Positions 33,758 through 42,214 of a stretch of 64,000 nt of DNA are shown here, piece by piece. The position numbers and the translations under genes are program-made. The notes below the pieces were generated by a model. The model made no database searches and was not told where the DNA came from. It saw only the letters and a program-made list of their open reading frames with translations. The DNA lies in contig JAGARU010000146.1 in NCBI GenBank assembly GCA_017622085.1, forward strand, positions 93,775 through 157,774, given 5' to 3'. Source of the DNA: Clostridia bacterium. GTDB lineage: Bacteria > Bacillota > Clostridia > Oscillospirales > CAG-272. The stretch's first letter is position 1. Each line of letters begins with the position of its first letter.

Positions 33758-35068
33758 ATGGAACAGGTACGTGCGGCAATACTGACCCTTGGGTGTCGGG
33801 TGAATCAATACGAGAGCGATGCCATTTCGGCGCGTTTTGAGGCGCTGGGGGCCAAGGTTTGCCCTCCCTCTGAGGTGGCGGACGTTTACGTGATCAACAC
33901 CTGCACGGTAACAGCGGAGAGCGATCGGAAATCCCGTCAGTTGATCCGGCGGTGCATCAAGAAAAATCCGGCGGCGGTGATTGCGGTAACGGGTTGCTTT
34001 GCTCAGGTATCGGCGGAGGCGGCTGCGGCAATTCCCGGTGTGACGCTGGTTTGCGGAAACGACCGAAAGGTTTCCGTAGCGGATAAGGCCATGGCAGCTG
34101 TGCGGCGGGAGGCCTTTTGCGCCTTTGACGTGGGCGACATTTTTGACGCTTCCTTTGAGCGTATGGCCATTGAAAAGCCGGAGAGCCGGACGCGGGCTTT
34201 TGTTAAGATCGAGGATGGATGTGAATCCAAGTGCGCCTACTGCATTATTCCTTACGCCAGGGGAAAAATACGCTCCAAACCGGCGGAGGACGTCATTGCT
34301 GAGGTAACGGCTATTGCCCGACACGGATGCAAGGAGGTTGTACTGACCGGTATTGAGACCTCCTCCTACGGACGCGATTTTGACAAGCCTTACAATCTGG
34401 CGGATCTGCTCCAAGCCATCCATCAAATTGACGGAATTGAGCGGATCCGACTGGGCTCCCTCGATCCGGCGGCGATGACCCATGATTTTATTGATCGGAT
34501 CGCAGGGTTAGAAAAGCTGATGCCTCATTACCATATTTCCATGCAGAGTGGCTCCGATTCGGTGCTTAAGCGCATGCGGCGGCGTTATCTGACGGCGACG
34601 GCGCTGGATCGGTTGGAGTATTTGCGGAAAAAGATTCCTCACGTGATGTTCTCGACGGATCTGATCGTCGGATTTCCCGGAGAGACAGAGGCAGAATTTG
34701 AGGAAACGATGGCCTTTTGCCGGGAGGCGAGGTTCTTCCATTTGCACATTTTCCCCTACTCCAAGCGTACCGGGACGCCGGCCGCGACCATGCCGGATCA
34801 GGTGCCGGATGCCATAAAGGCACAGCGATTGGCACGGTTATCCGAGCAGCAAGTGGCGATTCGCAGCGATTGGATCGCCGAACAGATCCGCACAGCACCG
34901 GAGGTGGACGTTCTCTTTGAGGCGTGGGATGAGCAATTTATCTACGGCCACACGGAGAATTTTATGGAGGTAAAGGCGCCTGCCGACCCTTCCCTTTCCG
35001 GGCGGATCGTGCCCGTGAGGCTGACGGGCGAGGAAAAAGGTATTTGTATCTGTAAAGTTGCCCCTTGA
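33758..35068 (+). CDS. mtaB: tRNA t6A37 methylthiotransferase MtaB
   Basis: MtaB adds a methylthio group to t6A at position 37 of ANN-decoding tRNAs. 436 residues: the MTTase domain has three cysteines in LGCRVNQYES, NTCTVT and TGCFAQ (auxiliary Fe-S cluster); the radical SAM motif CESKCAYC is near residue 153; HISMQSGSDSVLKRMRR and FSTDLIVGFPGET are typical; a TRAM domain ends the protein. Start at ATG 33758 is 32 bases after the -10 box. The short AT-rich frame upstream is not coding. Confidence 0.95.
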   Translation: MEQVRAAILTLGCRVNQYESDAISARFEALGAKVCPPSEVADVYVINTCTVTAESDRKSRQLIRRCIKKNPAAVIAVTGCFAQVSAEAAAAIPGVTLVCGNDRKVSVADKAMAAVRREAFCAFDVGDIFDASFERMAIEKPESRTRAFVKIEDGCESKCAYCIIPYARGKIRSKPAEDVIAEVTAIARHGCKEVVLTGIETSSYGRDFDKPYNLADLLQAIHQIDGIERIRLGSLDPAAMTHDFIDRIAGLEKLMPHYHISMQSGSDSVLKRMRRRYLTATALDRLEYLRKKIPHVMFSTDLIVGFPGETEAEFEETMAFCREARFFHLHIFPYSKRTGTPAATMPDQVPDAIKAQRLARLSEQQVAIRSDWIAEQIRTAPEVDVLFEAWDEQFIYGHTENFMEVKAPADPSLSGRIVPVRLTGEEKGICICKVAP

Positions 35069-35095
35069 AGGGATAATTTCCGTTAAATTTACCTA

Positions 35096-35124
35096 TTGAC
35101 TTTTTTTGCCTGTATTGGTACAAT
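35096..35124 (+). promoter_or_regulatory. Promoter of the aminotransferase gene
   Basis: TTGACT (35096-35101), 17-base spacer, TACAAT (35119-35124). Confidence 0.85.
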
Positions 35125-35170
35125 CTTTTTAATGTTTACCACTTTATCTGATTATAAGCGAGGTATCCTC

Positions 35171-36472
35171 ATGAAACCCTACATCGAATGGAGCAAGGAA
35201 GAGCTTGAAGCTGAGCTTGCTCGTCTCCGCAAAGAGTTCAAAGCCTTCCAGAACAAGGCACTTTCCCTTAACATGGCACGCGGAAAGCCCTCCGTTGAGC
35301 AGTTGAATCTTTCCATGGGAATGATGGACGTTCTCTCCTCTGCGGACGATCTGACCTGCGAGGACGGTGCAGACTGCCGTAACTACGGAATCCTTGACGG
35401 TATTGCCGAGGCAAAGGATCTGCTGGCGGCTATGATGGAGGTTCCCGCTGAGAATATTATTATCTACGGCAACTCCAGCCTGAACATTATGTACGACACC
35501 ATCTCCCGCTCCATGACCCACGGCGTTATGGGCTCTACTCCTTGGTGTAAGCTGGACAAGGTAAAGTTCCTCTGCCCGGTGCCCGGCTACGACCGCCACT
35601 TTGCCATTACGGAGCATTTCGGAATTGAGATGATCAACGTTCCCATGACCGAAACGGGCCCCGACATGGACATGGTGGAGAAGCTGGTATCGGAGGATGA
35701 CTCCATCAAGGGTATCTGGTGTGTACCGAAATACTCCAACCCTCAGGGTTACTCCTACTCGGCCGAGACCGTGCGCCGCTTTGCACGGCTGAATCCAAAG
35801 GCAAGCGATTTCCGCATCTACTGGGATAACGCGTACTGCGTACATCACCTCTACGACGATCATCAGGACTATCTGATCGAGATCCTGACCGAGTGCCGCC
35901 GTGCCGGAAATCCCGACATGGTTTACAAGTTCTCCTCTACCTCCAAGATCAGCTTCCCCGGCTCCGGTATCGCGGCCCTTGCCGCCTCCTCCAACAATCT
36001 GGATGAGATCCGTCGCCAGATGACCATCCAGACCATCGGTCACGACAAGGTAAATCAGCTCCGTCACGTTCGCTTCTTCAAGAACTTTGAGGGCATTCGC
36101 CGCCATATGAGACTGCACGCGGACATCCTCCGTCCCAAGTTCGAGGCGGTTGACGAGATTCTTACTCGTGAGCTTGGCGGACTTGGCATTGGTGAGTGGA
36201 CTAAGCCCTGCGGCGGATACTTTATCTCCTTCGACTCTATGGACGGTTGCGCCAAGGCAATCGTGCGCGAGTGCAAAAAGCTGGGCGTGGTTATGACCAG
36301 CGCGGGCGCCACCTTCCCCTACGGAATTGACCCCCGTGACCGCAACATCCGCATTGCTCCCTCCTATCCCTGCCTTGAGGACCTCATTTCGGCTACTCAG
36401 CTGTTTGCGCTTTGCGTAAAAGGCGTCAGCATCAAGAAGATTTTGGGAATGGAGCTCACACCCCACAGTTAA
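35171..36472 (+). CDS. Class I aminotransferase, AspT-like subgroup (putative aspartate aminotransferase)
   Basis: 433 residues, PLP dependent. ALSLNMARGKPSVEQLNLSMGM at the start and IWCVPKYSNPQGYSYSAETVRR are characteristic of the Asp_aminotransf (PF12897) group known from Corynebacterium AspT. The PLP lysine is in FSSTSKISFPGSGIA near residue 257 and the substrate-binding Arg in NIRIAPSYPCLEDL. Aspartate/2-oxoglutarate is the likely pair, by family only. ATG 35171 has GAGG 8 bases upstream. Codon use is biased as in highly expressed genes. A strong terminator follows. Confidence 0.9.
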   Translation: MKPYIEWSKEELEAELARLRKEFKAFQNKALSLNMARGKPSVEQLNLSMGMMDVLSSADDLTCEDGADCRNYGILDGIAEAKDLLAAMMEVPAENIIIYGNSSLNIMYDTISRSMTHGVMGSTPWCKLDKVKFLCPVPGYDRHFAITEHFGIEMINVPMTETGPDMDMVEKLVSEDDSIKGIWCVPKYSNPQGYSYSAETVRRFARLNPKASDFRIYWDNAYCVHHLYDDHQDYLIEILTECRRAGNPDMVYKFSSTSKISFPGSGIAALAASSNNLDEIRRQMTIQTIGHDKVNQLRHVRFFKNFEGIRRHMRLHADILRPKFEAVDEILTRELGGLGIGEWTKPCGGYFISFDSMDGCAKAIVRECKKLGVVMTSAGATFPYGIDPRDRNIRIAPSYPCLEDLISATQLFALCVKGVSIKKILGMELTPHS

Positions 36473-36489
36473 GCTTATACAAAACACAA

Positions 36490-36527
36490 AAGGATCCTTG
36501 CAAATCGTTTGCAAGGATCCTTTTTTA
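36490..36527. terminator. Terminator after the aminotransferase
   Basis: AAGGATCCTTGCAAA, TCG loop, TTTGCAAGGATCCTT, then TTTTAT. It also faces the convergent zinc-ribbon gene. Confidence 0.9.
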
Positions 36528-36842
36528 TTGGTCATAGGAGGGGCCGCAGAGATCCTTTTTGCCGCAATGGGGGCAACGCAAGGCGCGGAGATCGCCCATG
36601 TGGAAGGAAAAGACGGACTCCCAGAACTTGGGATAAAAGGTCTTACCGCAGGAGGGGCAGGCATATTTTTTGCTCATGATATAACGGCCGGCGATATAGG
36701 TTGGAACGGTGATCCACACGGCCAAGTAAATGGCGACCATCCACCAAGGCACCTCGTAGGTTCGGTCAAACCAATTGACGCGACAGGAGGTGAGGCATAG
36801 GGTCAAGAAGGACAGAAATACGGTCAAGGCAATTCGTTTCAT
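36525..36842 (-). CDS. Small membrane protein with zinc ribbon
   Basis: 105 residues. A signal-like start (MKRIALTVFLSFLTLCLTSC, possible lipobox LTSC) and a second helix at about 36-57 precede a cytosolic-looking zinc ribbon with CPSC and CPHC near residues 62 and 89. Family unknown. Its start overlaps the hydrolase stop by 4 bases, so it is the third gene of the MerR operon. Confidence 0.7.
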   Translation of the reverse strand: MKRIALTVFLSFLTLCLTSCRVNWFDRTYEVPWWMVAIYLAVWITVPTYIAGRYIMSKKYACPSCGKTFYPKFWESVFSFHMGDLRALRCPHCGKKDLCGPSYDQ

Positions 36843-37813
36843 GAGTGCTCCTTACAAAAATCGGCAAACTGGTCGATCAGCGTTTGAGAAAAGGGATATT
36901 CCCGCTCGAGCTCGGTGGGATCGCTTGTGTCGGCGCAGTAGCCGAAATGGTTTATGCCGTCGTTTAAACGAATGGTTACGTCTTGGTCGTCGGCCAAGGG
37001 TTTCCACGCGGCAAGGTCGGCTTGGAACATTTGTCCGTCAGCGGTGCTATTGATAATTAAGGTTGGAACGGAGGCCTTACGAATGGCGGCAACGGTATCC
37101 AGCCCGTTATACGTGACCCAATAATAGTCGGGCGCGCCGTAATAGTAGTAGCCCTTGGCGGTTTCCTCGGTGGCGGATTTGGCGGCGTCGGCATAAAAGC
37201 GATATGCGGCGGCGTTTGAAGGATCCGCACGAGTATACTGGTCACAGGCTACGTCTGCCAGGTGACGGGGGGTGCTATGAAACAAGATCATGCCCCGTAT
37301 GCCGGGCGTATTTGCCGCAAGCTCGGCGGCAATTTGACCTCCAAGGCTATGGCCAAGCAGATAAACGTCCTCTATGCCGGCGGCTCTGAGGCAGGCAAGG
37401 GCGGCAAGACAATCGGTCACGTATTCCTCCGCCACGCCGTCGGTGGGGCGGAAGCGATCCGCTCCGTTCAAGGTGCGTTTATCCAGCCGCAGAGAGTTGA
37501 CCCCTTGGGCGGCAAGGCCGAGGGCGATATCCTCCAAGGGCTTCCACGCACCGACGGTAGAATCGCAATCGGCGGGGCCGGAGCCGGCAATCAGGAGGAC
37601 GGTGGGGTGATGCTTGCCGTCCGGAACGTAGGTATAGACGGCGTTCAAGGAAAAGCCCTCGCTTTCAATGATAAAATGGCGCTGAGTGATGCCGTTTTCT
37701 GCGATCTCCTCGCGCGAGAAATTCTCTCCCGGGAGTGTAATGGGAGCAGAGCTACAGGCACACAGCAAGAGGCAAAGGATAAACAGGACGGGGATGAGAA
37801 TTCGGTTTTTCAT
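36839..37813 (-). CDS. Lipoprotein alpha/beta hydrolase (EstD-like)
   Basis: 324 residues. The N-terminus is a lipoprotein signal (FILCLLLCAC, lipidation at C20). The alpha/beta hydrolase core has LLIAGSGPADCDSTVG (oxyanion region), nucleophile Ser in LLGHSLGGQIAAELA, Asp in LIINSTADGQM and His in NDGINHFGYC. The GSGPxDxD block resembles Thermotoga EstD-type esterases. Substrate unknown. It overlaps merR by 4 bases; ATG 37813 has GGAG upstream. Confidence 0.85.
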   Translation of the reverse strand: MKNRILIPVLFILCLLLCACSSAPITLPGENFSREEIAENGITQRHFIIESEGFSLNAVYTYVPDGKHHPTVLLIAGSGPADCDSTVGAWKPLEDIALGLAAQGVNSLRLDKRTLNGADRFRPTDGVAEEYVTDCLAALACLRAAGIEDVYLLGHSLGGQIAAELAANTPGIRGMILFHSTPRHLADVACDQYTRADPSNAAAYRFYADAAKSATEETAKGYYYYGAPDYYWVTYNGLDTVAAIRKASVPTLIINSTADGQMFQADLAAWKPLADDQDVTIRLNDGINHFGYCADTSDPTELEREYPFSQTLIDQFADFCKEHS

Positions 37814-38511
37814 TGCTCGGACTCCTCGATATAACGGATCCAATATCCGCAAATTTTATTTTTATGGAACACGTATTCCAGCCGCAAGGACAGGAGCTGA
37901 TAATGCAGCTCGTGGATAAAGACGTTGGGCAAGCGGCGATTTTGATACAGAGCGCCATAGGAAACAAACTCGCCCACCGGTGCAAGAGCATCGGCACACA
38001 CAGCGACGTAGGCACTCTCCGGCATATAAGCTTGCATTTTTTCGCTCAGGTGGGTGTGGAGAATTTCCGTTCGGCCTTCCACAAAGGCACGGGTACACTC
38101 GGACGCGATCTGCTCCCGTTGCCGCCGGTTCTCCCTTAAGGTAGCGGTTGGGAGATCTTGAAAGATATCCACGCCGTCATGGATGGAAGCGAGAGCCTCC
38201 TCCAAAAGATTGATCTGCTGCACCTTAGCTTCAAGCGACGCAAAGATCTCGCCGCGGCGATGCAAAACGGCTTCTTTGAGACTTCCCTTCTCCCCTTGGA
38301 GCTCTACGATCGTACGGAGCGGCAGGCCAAGGGAGCGCAAAACCAACACGTTTCGGATGTTCTTCATTTGTGCCTCCGTATAGTGGCGACGGGCGGAGGG
38401 GAGGACGGTCGTGCTTTGGACGATGCCCTTCTCCTCATAAAAGCGCAAGGTGCGCGACGTAATACCGAACATACGGCAGATTTCAGTAATATCATAAAGC
38501 TTTTGTTCCAT
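37810..38511 (-). CDS. MerR-family transcriptional regulator
   Basis: 233 residues. The winged helix-turn-helix begins YDITEICRMFGITSRTLRFYEEKGIVQ (about 6-32), followed by a long coiled-coil helix (GSLKEAVLHRRGEIFASLEAKVQQINLLEE) and a C-terminal domain of about 110 residues with no obvious metal-binding cysteines, so a drug or small-molecule sensor is likely. It is first in the operon and its promoter has the 19-base spacer and central dyad typical of MerR targets, so it should control itself, the hydrolase and the zinc-ribbon gene. Confidence 0.9.
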   Translation of the reverse strand: MEQKLYDITEICRMFGITSRTLRFYEEKGIVQSTTVLPSARRHYTEAQMKNIRNVLVLRSLGLPLRTIVELQGEKGSLKEAVLHRRGEIFASLEAKVQQINLLEEALASIHDGVDIFQDLPTATLRENRRQREQIASECTRAFVEGRTEILHTHLSEKMQAYMPESAYVAVCADALAPVGEFVSYGALYQNRRLPNVFIHELHYQLLSLRLEYVFHKNKICGYWIRYIEESEQ

Positions 38512-38535
38512 TGGATCGCTCCCTTCTCTATCTAC

Positions 38536-38566
38536 AGTATATCACTTGACGTTGCGTCAATGTCAA
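38536..38566 (-). promoter_or_regulatory. MerR-type promoter with 19-base spacer and operator
   Basis: Minus-strand TTGACA (38561-38566), 19-base spacer, TATACT (38536-38541). The spacer holds the perfect dyad TTGACGCAACGTCAA. Overlong spacing with a central dyad is the signature of MerR-activated promoters. Confidence 0.85.
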
Positions 38567-38648
38567 GGGGGGAAAACAAAATATTAGCGCCGTGAGTTTT
38601 GATATAAGAATGGCGTGATGCTCCGGTTACAGCATCACGCCAAAACAG

Positions 38649-39046
38649 TTATTCAAGCTCGTTCGATTGGTTCATGGTTTGATAGATCTCGCGGCAAACA
38701 TCGGTGTGGGATTCGCAATCGAGGTAGTGAGCCAGATTCTCATAGTGCTCCGGGGGAACAATACGGTAGCGGGACTGACTGAGCGCGAAGGTGCGCCAAT
38801 GGGTATACCAGCTTTCGTCCTCCAGGCTTTTACTGCGCGCGGAGAACTCGGAAAGGAGGCGAGCGGCTTCCCCATCGTTTGCCAAGCGGATGCCTTGTCG
38901 GTGATGGCGCACTCCAGATTGGTCAATACCCGGTCGGATGCGCGGAATGCTTCGACCACATTGCCGAACGGCTTCTGCACGCCCCCCTCTGCAAACAAGG
39001 GCGCGCTGTCCTGAATCGACACGTCGCCGCCAATTATAATTTTCAT
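38649..39046 (-). pseudogene. Frameshifted remnant of a CapA-family protein
   Basis: From ATG 39046 (GGGAGG upstream) the frame reads MKIIIGGDVSIQDSAPLFAE and later SDRVLTNLECAITDK, the start of a CapA/PgsA-type metallophosphatase domain. Around 38890-38905 the match moves to another frame, which ends in AARLLSEFSARSKSLED, DESWYTHWRTFALSQSRYRI and so on to a stop at 38649. Whole CapA proteins have 350 or more residues, so about two thirds are deleted as well. The good ribosome site suggests recent decay. A weak hairpin (38611-38642) follows. It lies downstream of the hydrolase gene on the same strand. Confidence 0.6.
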
Positions 39047-39076
39047 GGGCACCTCCCAGCAAATAATGCTACCTAT

Positions 39077-39808
39077 TTATGCGTGCCGGTCGATAAAATC
39101 GAGGATGGGGGTAGGATCGGTGAGGCCATGGGGGTGATGGTCGCAGCCCTCCTTGCCGATGACCAGAAGCTTGCCGCCGTGGGCCTTATAGTAGGCCTCA
39201 AGGTGAGCGCCGTTTTCAACGTAAGGAACGGTCTTATCGGAATCACCGTAGACCATAACCACGGGGATATCATGCTCAATGAGCTTAGGGATATTATCCA
39301 AGGGGTGGTTACGGTAGGACAAGAGCTGAGATTTGGTCATGCCGTAGGCGCGGTGGATCTCCTCAAACATGGAGTCCGGCAGCTCCGCTACGCCCATACC
39401 GCAGGGACAGCTGAGGAAGTTGACGACGGGGGCGTCCAGATAGAGAACGGAGGCGCAATCCGGATGAAGGGCGGTCAGCTGGATGGCATACATACCGCCA
39501 CAGCTCATGCCGATCATGGAGAATTTGGGATCAAGGTTAAATTCCTCCGCGACAAAGCGGATAAAGTCGTATTTATCCTCCAGATCCTCCTTGGTTCCCC
39601 AACGGTTGCGATTTTCGTTGAAGCAGAAGGTATAGCCGCGCTTGAGCATTTCGATCTGGGTGTCCGGAAAGGCACCGAAATACTCGGTTTTGATTACGCC
39701 CTTGCCGTTGGAGGTACCTTCCTTCGGCAGGATGACCATGGCGACCCGGTCGCGGAATTTAAAATCCAGGCGGCGGAAGCCCCAGCATTCGCTTTCTGTG
39801 TACTGCAT
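39077..39808 (-). CDS. Alpha/beta hydrolase
   Basis: 243 residues, no signal peptide. The nucleophile elbow is SMIGMSCGGMYA with S102 (G-x-S-x-G), the acid is in VVMVYGDSDKTVPY and the His in GCDHHPHG. The fold suits an esterase or deacylase; the substrate is unknown. It starts 13 bases after the GH43 stop, so a carbohydrate esterase working with GH43 is reasonable, though unproven. Confidence 0.82.
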   Translation of the reverse strand: MQYTESECWGFRRLDFKFRDRVAMVILPKEGTSNGKGVIKTEYFGAFPDTQIEMLKRGYTFCFNENRNRWGTKEDLEDKYDFIRFVAEEFNLDPKFSMIGMSCGGMYAIQLTALHPDCASVLYLDAPVVNFLSCPCGMGVAELPDSMFEEIHRAYGMTKSQLLSYRNHPLDNIPKLIEHDIPVVMVYGDSDKTVPYVENGAHLEAYYKAHGGKLLVIGKEGCDHHPHGLTDPTPILDFIDRHA

Positions 39809-39821
39809 ATCATTTTCTCCT

Positions 39822-40688
39822 TTATTCCTTTACCCACAGGATGCCGTTTATTTCTTCCACGTCGAAGAACAGCGGGCGCTCGTTGGGTGTGTCGTTGGGA
39901 CTGTGGAGGGTGAGCTTTAACTTTCCCTCCAGGGTACGGAAGACCATGCCGTGGCCGCCGTCGGCGGAATAGAGGGGCGCCTCAGCGTGGGACCAGTTGC
40001 CGGTAATCTCTCCGTTATCGGAGAAGGCCATGGACTGGCAATAGAGTCCGGCGCGGAAGGAGGCCCAAAGGATCATCAGGCGGCCGCTCTCCAGGCGGTG
40101 GACGAAGGGGCCATCCGTTACGTAGCCGCAGAGCTCGCCCCAGGTGATGGGATCGGTCCAGGCGGGCTCGGAGGCATGGAATAGGATGCGGGGCTCGCCG
40201 GCAGGGGCGGTCAGGTCATCGGTCAGGGGGAGAGCGCAAACCGTACCGTCCACGGCCTGTACCCATTCGTGGCAAAAAATAATGTAGGGTTTATCCTGCT
40301 TATCTACGTAGAACGTACCGTCCAGGCATTCCCATTCCTCGGGAGTAACGGGACCGTTTGAGTGGGGGAGGAACGGGCCTAAGGGAGCGTCGGCACGGAG
40401 AATCTGTGTGCCGCGGCAACGGGTCTCGCTTTTGAAGGTGACGAACATATAGTAGCTGCCGCGATATTTATGTACCTCCGGTGCCCAGAAGTTGCGATCC
40501 GCCCAGAAATTTTCCGGTTTGGTAAAAACCTCAATGGGGCCTTCCCAGTTTTCAAGATCGTCGCTGACGTAAACGTCAAGGCCGGTGCCCAGCTCCCAAA
40601 GCTCCCAGCCGCGAGAGCCGTACATATAATATTTACCCTTCTCTGTCAACACAAACGGGTCACGTATGTTAATCTCGTTTAATTTCAT
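39822..40688 (-). CDS. Glycoside hydrolase family 43-like enzyme
   Basis: 288 residues with the five-bladed beta-propeller pattern of GH43. The catalytic base region is INIRDPFVLTEKGKYYMYGS (about 6-25), WAPEVHKYRGSYYMFVT holds the pKa-modulating site, and ECLDGTFYVDKQDKPYIIFCHEW includes the general acid zone. No signal peptide, so it would act on imported oligosaccharides, perhaps arabinosides or xylosides. ATG 40688 has GGAGAGGGA upstream; the longer frame crosses the promoter. A consensus promoter lies at 40720-40748. Confidence 0.85.
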   Translation of the reverse strand: MKLNEINIRDPFVLTEKGKYYMYGSRGWELWELGTGLDVYVSDDLENWEGPIEVFTKPENFWADRNFWAPEVHKYRGSYYMFVTFKSETRCRGTQILRADAPLGPFLPHSNGPVTPEEWECLDGTFYVDKQDKPYIIFCHEWVQAVDGTVCALPLTDDLTAPAGEPRILFHASEPAWTDPITWGELCGYVTDGPFVHRLESGRLMILWASFRAGLYCQSMAFSDNGEITGNWSHAEAPLYSADGGHGMVFRTLEGKLKLTLHSPNDTPNERPLFFDVEEINGILWVKE

Positions 40689-40719
40689 ACTTCCCTCTCC
40701 GGTATAAGTCGTTACCCAT

Positions 40720-40748
40720 ATTATAGCGGCTTTTTCGCCCAAGGTCAA
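40720..40748 (-). promoter_or_regulatory. Promoter of the GH43 operon
   Basis: Minus-strand TTGACC (40743-40748), 17-base spacer, TATAAT (40720-40725). Confidence 0.85.
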
Positions 40749-40828
40749 GTGGGTCTTGGGATGGATGGGCAATTTCATGATATTTAATTGAATATACTAT
40801 TTTTTGAATAAAATATTGTTTTAATCTA

Positions 40829-40893
40829 TTGACAACATAATATTTATGTGATATCGTAAAGTTACAAAGCATTTTTGCCGCAATGCATGCGGC
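40829..40893 (+). promoter_or_regulatory. Promoter with spacer dyad and leader hairpin of the small secreted protein
   Basis: TTGACA (40829-40834), 17-base spacer, TATCGT (40852-40857). The spacer is almost wholly a perfect dyad ACATAA-TAT-TTATGT (40835-40849). In the leader GCCGCA/TGCGGC (40877-40893) forms a hairpin followed by CATTTGTTTT. Confidence 0.7.
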
Positions 40894-40965
40894 CATTTGT
40901 TTTCCCTTTGCCATAGTACGGCTTTGGCTGTTTAATAAAAACAAATAAAAATGGAGGTATTTTTT

Positions 40966-41184
40966 ATGAAAAAGAAAATTCTCGCCCTTATTTTTGCGCT
41001 GGTGTTGGTACTCGGCACGGTTGTTTTCGTGTACGCGGATGATGTTGCCGATGCGGTGAACCTTAATGCAATTGTGGAGCAACTTGGATTGCCGGAAAAT
41101 ACAACGCTTTTCTACTATGAAAATGACGGAAATAGCACGATCTATGGCTTCTTTACAGATGGCGGTTTCTTTATCACTGATTGA
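40966..41184 (+). CDS. Small secreted protein, unknown function (72 aa)
   Basis: MKKKILALIFALVLVLGTVV begins a clear Sec signal peptide, probably cleaved after VYA, leaving about 47 acidic residues (DDVADAVNLNAIVEQLGL onward) with a C-terminal aromatic run GFFTDGGFFITD. No cysteines. GGAGG is 8 bases before the ATG. It has its own promoter, a 110-base leader and a terminator, so it is a designed unit. Signal peptide, adhesin piece or structural exopeptide are all possible; I do not recognise it. Confidence 0.65.
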   Translation: MKKKILALIFALVLVLGTVVFVYADDVADAVNLNAIVEQLGLPENTTLFYYENDGNSTIYGFFTDGGFFITD

Positions 41185-41271
41185 CCCTTAAAAAATTGTA
41201 TTTGAATTAAAAGCATTGACAGTTTAATTACTTCCTGAATCATTTTAAACAGCCGTTCGTACTATGAAAAG

Positions 41272-41295
41272 CCCAAGGCGGTGCCTTGGGTTTTG
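41272..41295 (+). terminator. Terminator after the small secreted protein gene
   Basis: CCCAAGGC (41272-41279) pairs with GCCTTGGG (41283-41290), then TTTTG. Confidence 0.75.
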
Positions 41296-41308
41296 CCCCG
41301 TTTGGCGA

Positions 41309-41337
41309 TTGACTTTTTTGGGGCAATATGATATCCT
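41309..41337 (+). promoter_or_regulatory. Promoter of the PadR operon
   Basis: TTGACT (41309-41314), 17-base spacer, TATCCT (41332-41337). Confidence 0.7.
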
Positions 41338-41361
41338 ATCCTTGAAAGCAGGTGATGTTTT

Positions 41362-41727
41362 ATGCCGAGAAATAATGACATTCAGGAAAATCTGAAATGC
41401 GGTATCATTGAAATTTTGATCCTTTCTCTGCTATACGAGGAGGATATGTACGGATATCAATTAAAAAATGAAATGGAATCCCGGAGCGGCGGCGCTTTTT
41501 TGGTAAAGCAGGGTTCTCTTTACGTTCCCCTGTACCGGATGGAGCAGCAGGGCAAGATCTCCAGCTACAAGGAACAGGTAGGCGAGCGTCGAGTGCGCGT
41601 ATACTACCACATCGAGGATGCCGGCAAGGAGTATCTGCGGCACGCCATTGGCGAGTTCCGGCGGATCTTTGACGGGGCCAACAACATAATTAAAGGATGT
41701 AAAATCAATGATGAAACGACGGAATAA
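41362..41727 (+). CDS. PadR-family transcriptional regulator
   Basis: 121 residues. The winged helix DNA-binding domain is seen in LKCGIIEILILSLLYEEDMYGYQLKNEM and GSLYVPLYRMEQQGKISSY, with the wing at RRVRVYYHIEDAGKEYL. PadR proteins usually repress envelope-stress or efflux genes. It overlaps the next gene by 20 bases and should control the two HAAS-like membrane proteins. Confidence 0.9.
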   Translation: MPRNNDIQENLKCGIIEILILSLLYEEDMYGYQLKNEMESRSGGAFLVKQGSLYVPLYRMEQQGKISSYKEQVGERRVRVYYHIEDAGKEYLRHAIGEFRRIFDGANNIIKGCKINDETTE

Positions 41728-42214
41728 AGCAGTTAGGCTCTATTTAAAGGAGCTTCGCCGGGCGTTGGACTGCCCCGGCAATTTAAAACGGGCTTTTACC
41801 GACAATATGAGAGATATGCTGGGGGACGTATCGGAAACGGCTACCTTGGCCGAGCTATACGAGGAATTCGGCACACCGGAGGACATTGCGGCAGGCTTTG
41901 ACACCACGGAAAACCTGTATGCGCTGAAGGCGCAGGCCAAGCGGCTTGGGCGGATAATGACCGGATTGTCTGCTGTGACAGGCGGCATTTGTGCGATTCT
42001 GATCGCTTTGCTTTTGATTCCCAATCCGTTTATTCAGCATCAAAGCTACACCTTCTCTACCAAGAGTGACGATACGTGGATTCTTAGTGTAGAGCAATCA
42101 TCGCCCAACGTATACATCATCACCATCGGCGGTAACATGAACGGCAAGAGCGCCTCAGACGAGCTGATAATCACTGCGGAGGCTGATGGTACAAGGACGG
42201 AGGGTGCGTCATGA
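41708..42214 (+). CDS. HAAS/DUF1700-like membrane protein
   Basis: 168 residues. The N-terminal 75 residues form the helical PadR-associated domain (YLKELRRALDCPGNLKRAF and ELYEEFGTPEDIAAGF), then one helix (about 84-105) and an extracytoplasmic beta-rich tail. Such proteins are common partners of PadR regulators; function unknown. It overlaps both neighbours. Confidence 0.75.
   Translation: MMKRRNKAVRLYLKELRRALDCPGNLKRAFTDNMRDMLGDVSETATLAELYEEFGTPEDIAAGFDTTENLYALKAQAKRLGRIMTGLSAVTGGICAILIALLLIPNPFIQHQSYTFSTKSDDTWILSVEQSSPNVYIITIGGNMNGKSASDELIITAEADGTRTEGAS

Noticed and set aside
35144..36664. 506-codon minus-strand frame opposite the aminotransferase
   Set aside because: Shadow frame rich in Gly, Val and His, typical of antisense to biased codons; crosses a strong terminator.
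40669..41082. 137-codon minus-strand frame over the small secreted protein
   Set aside because: AT-rich chance frame without ribosome site; the plus-strand gene has signal peptide, promoter and terminator.
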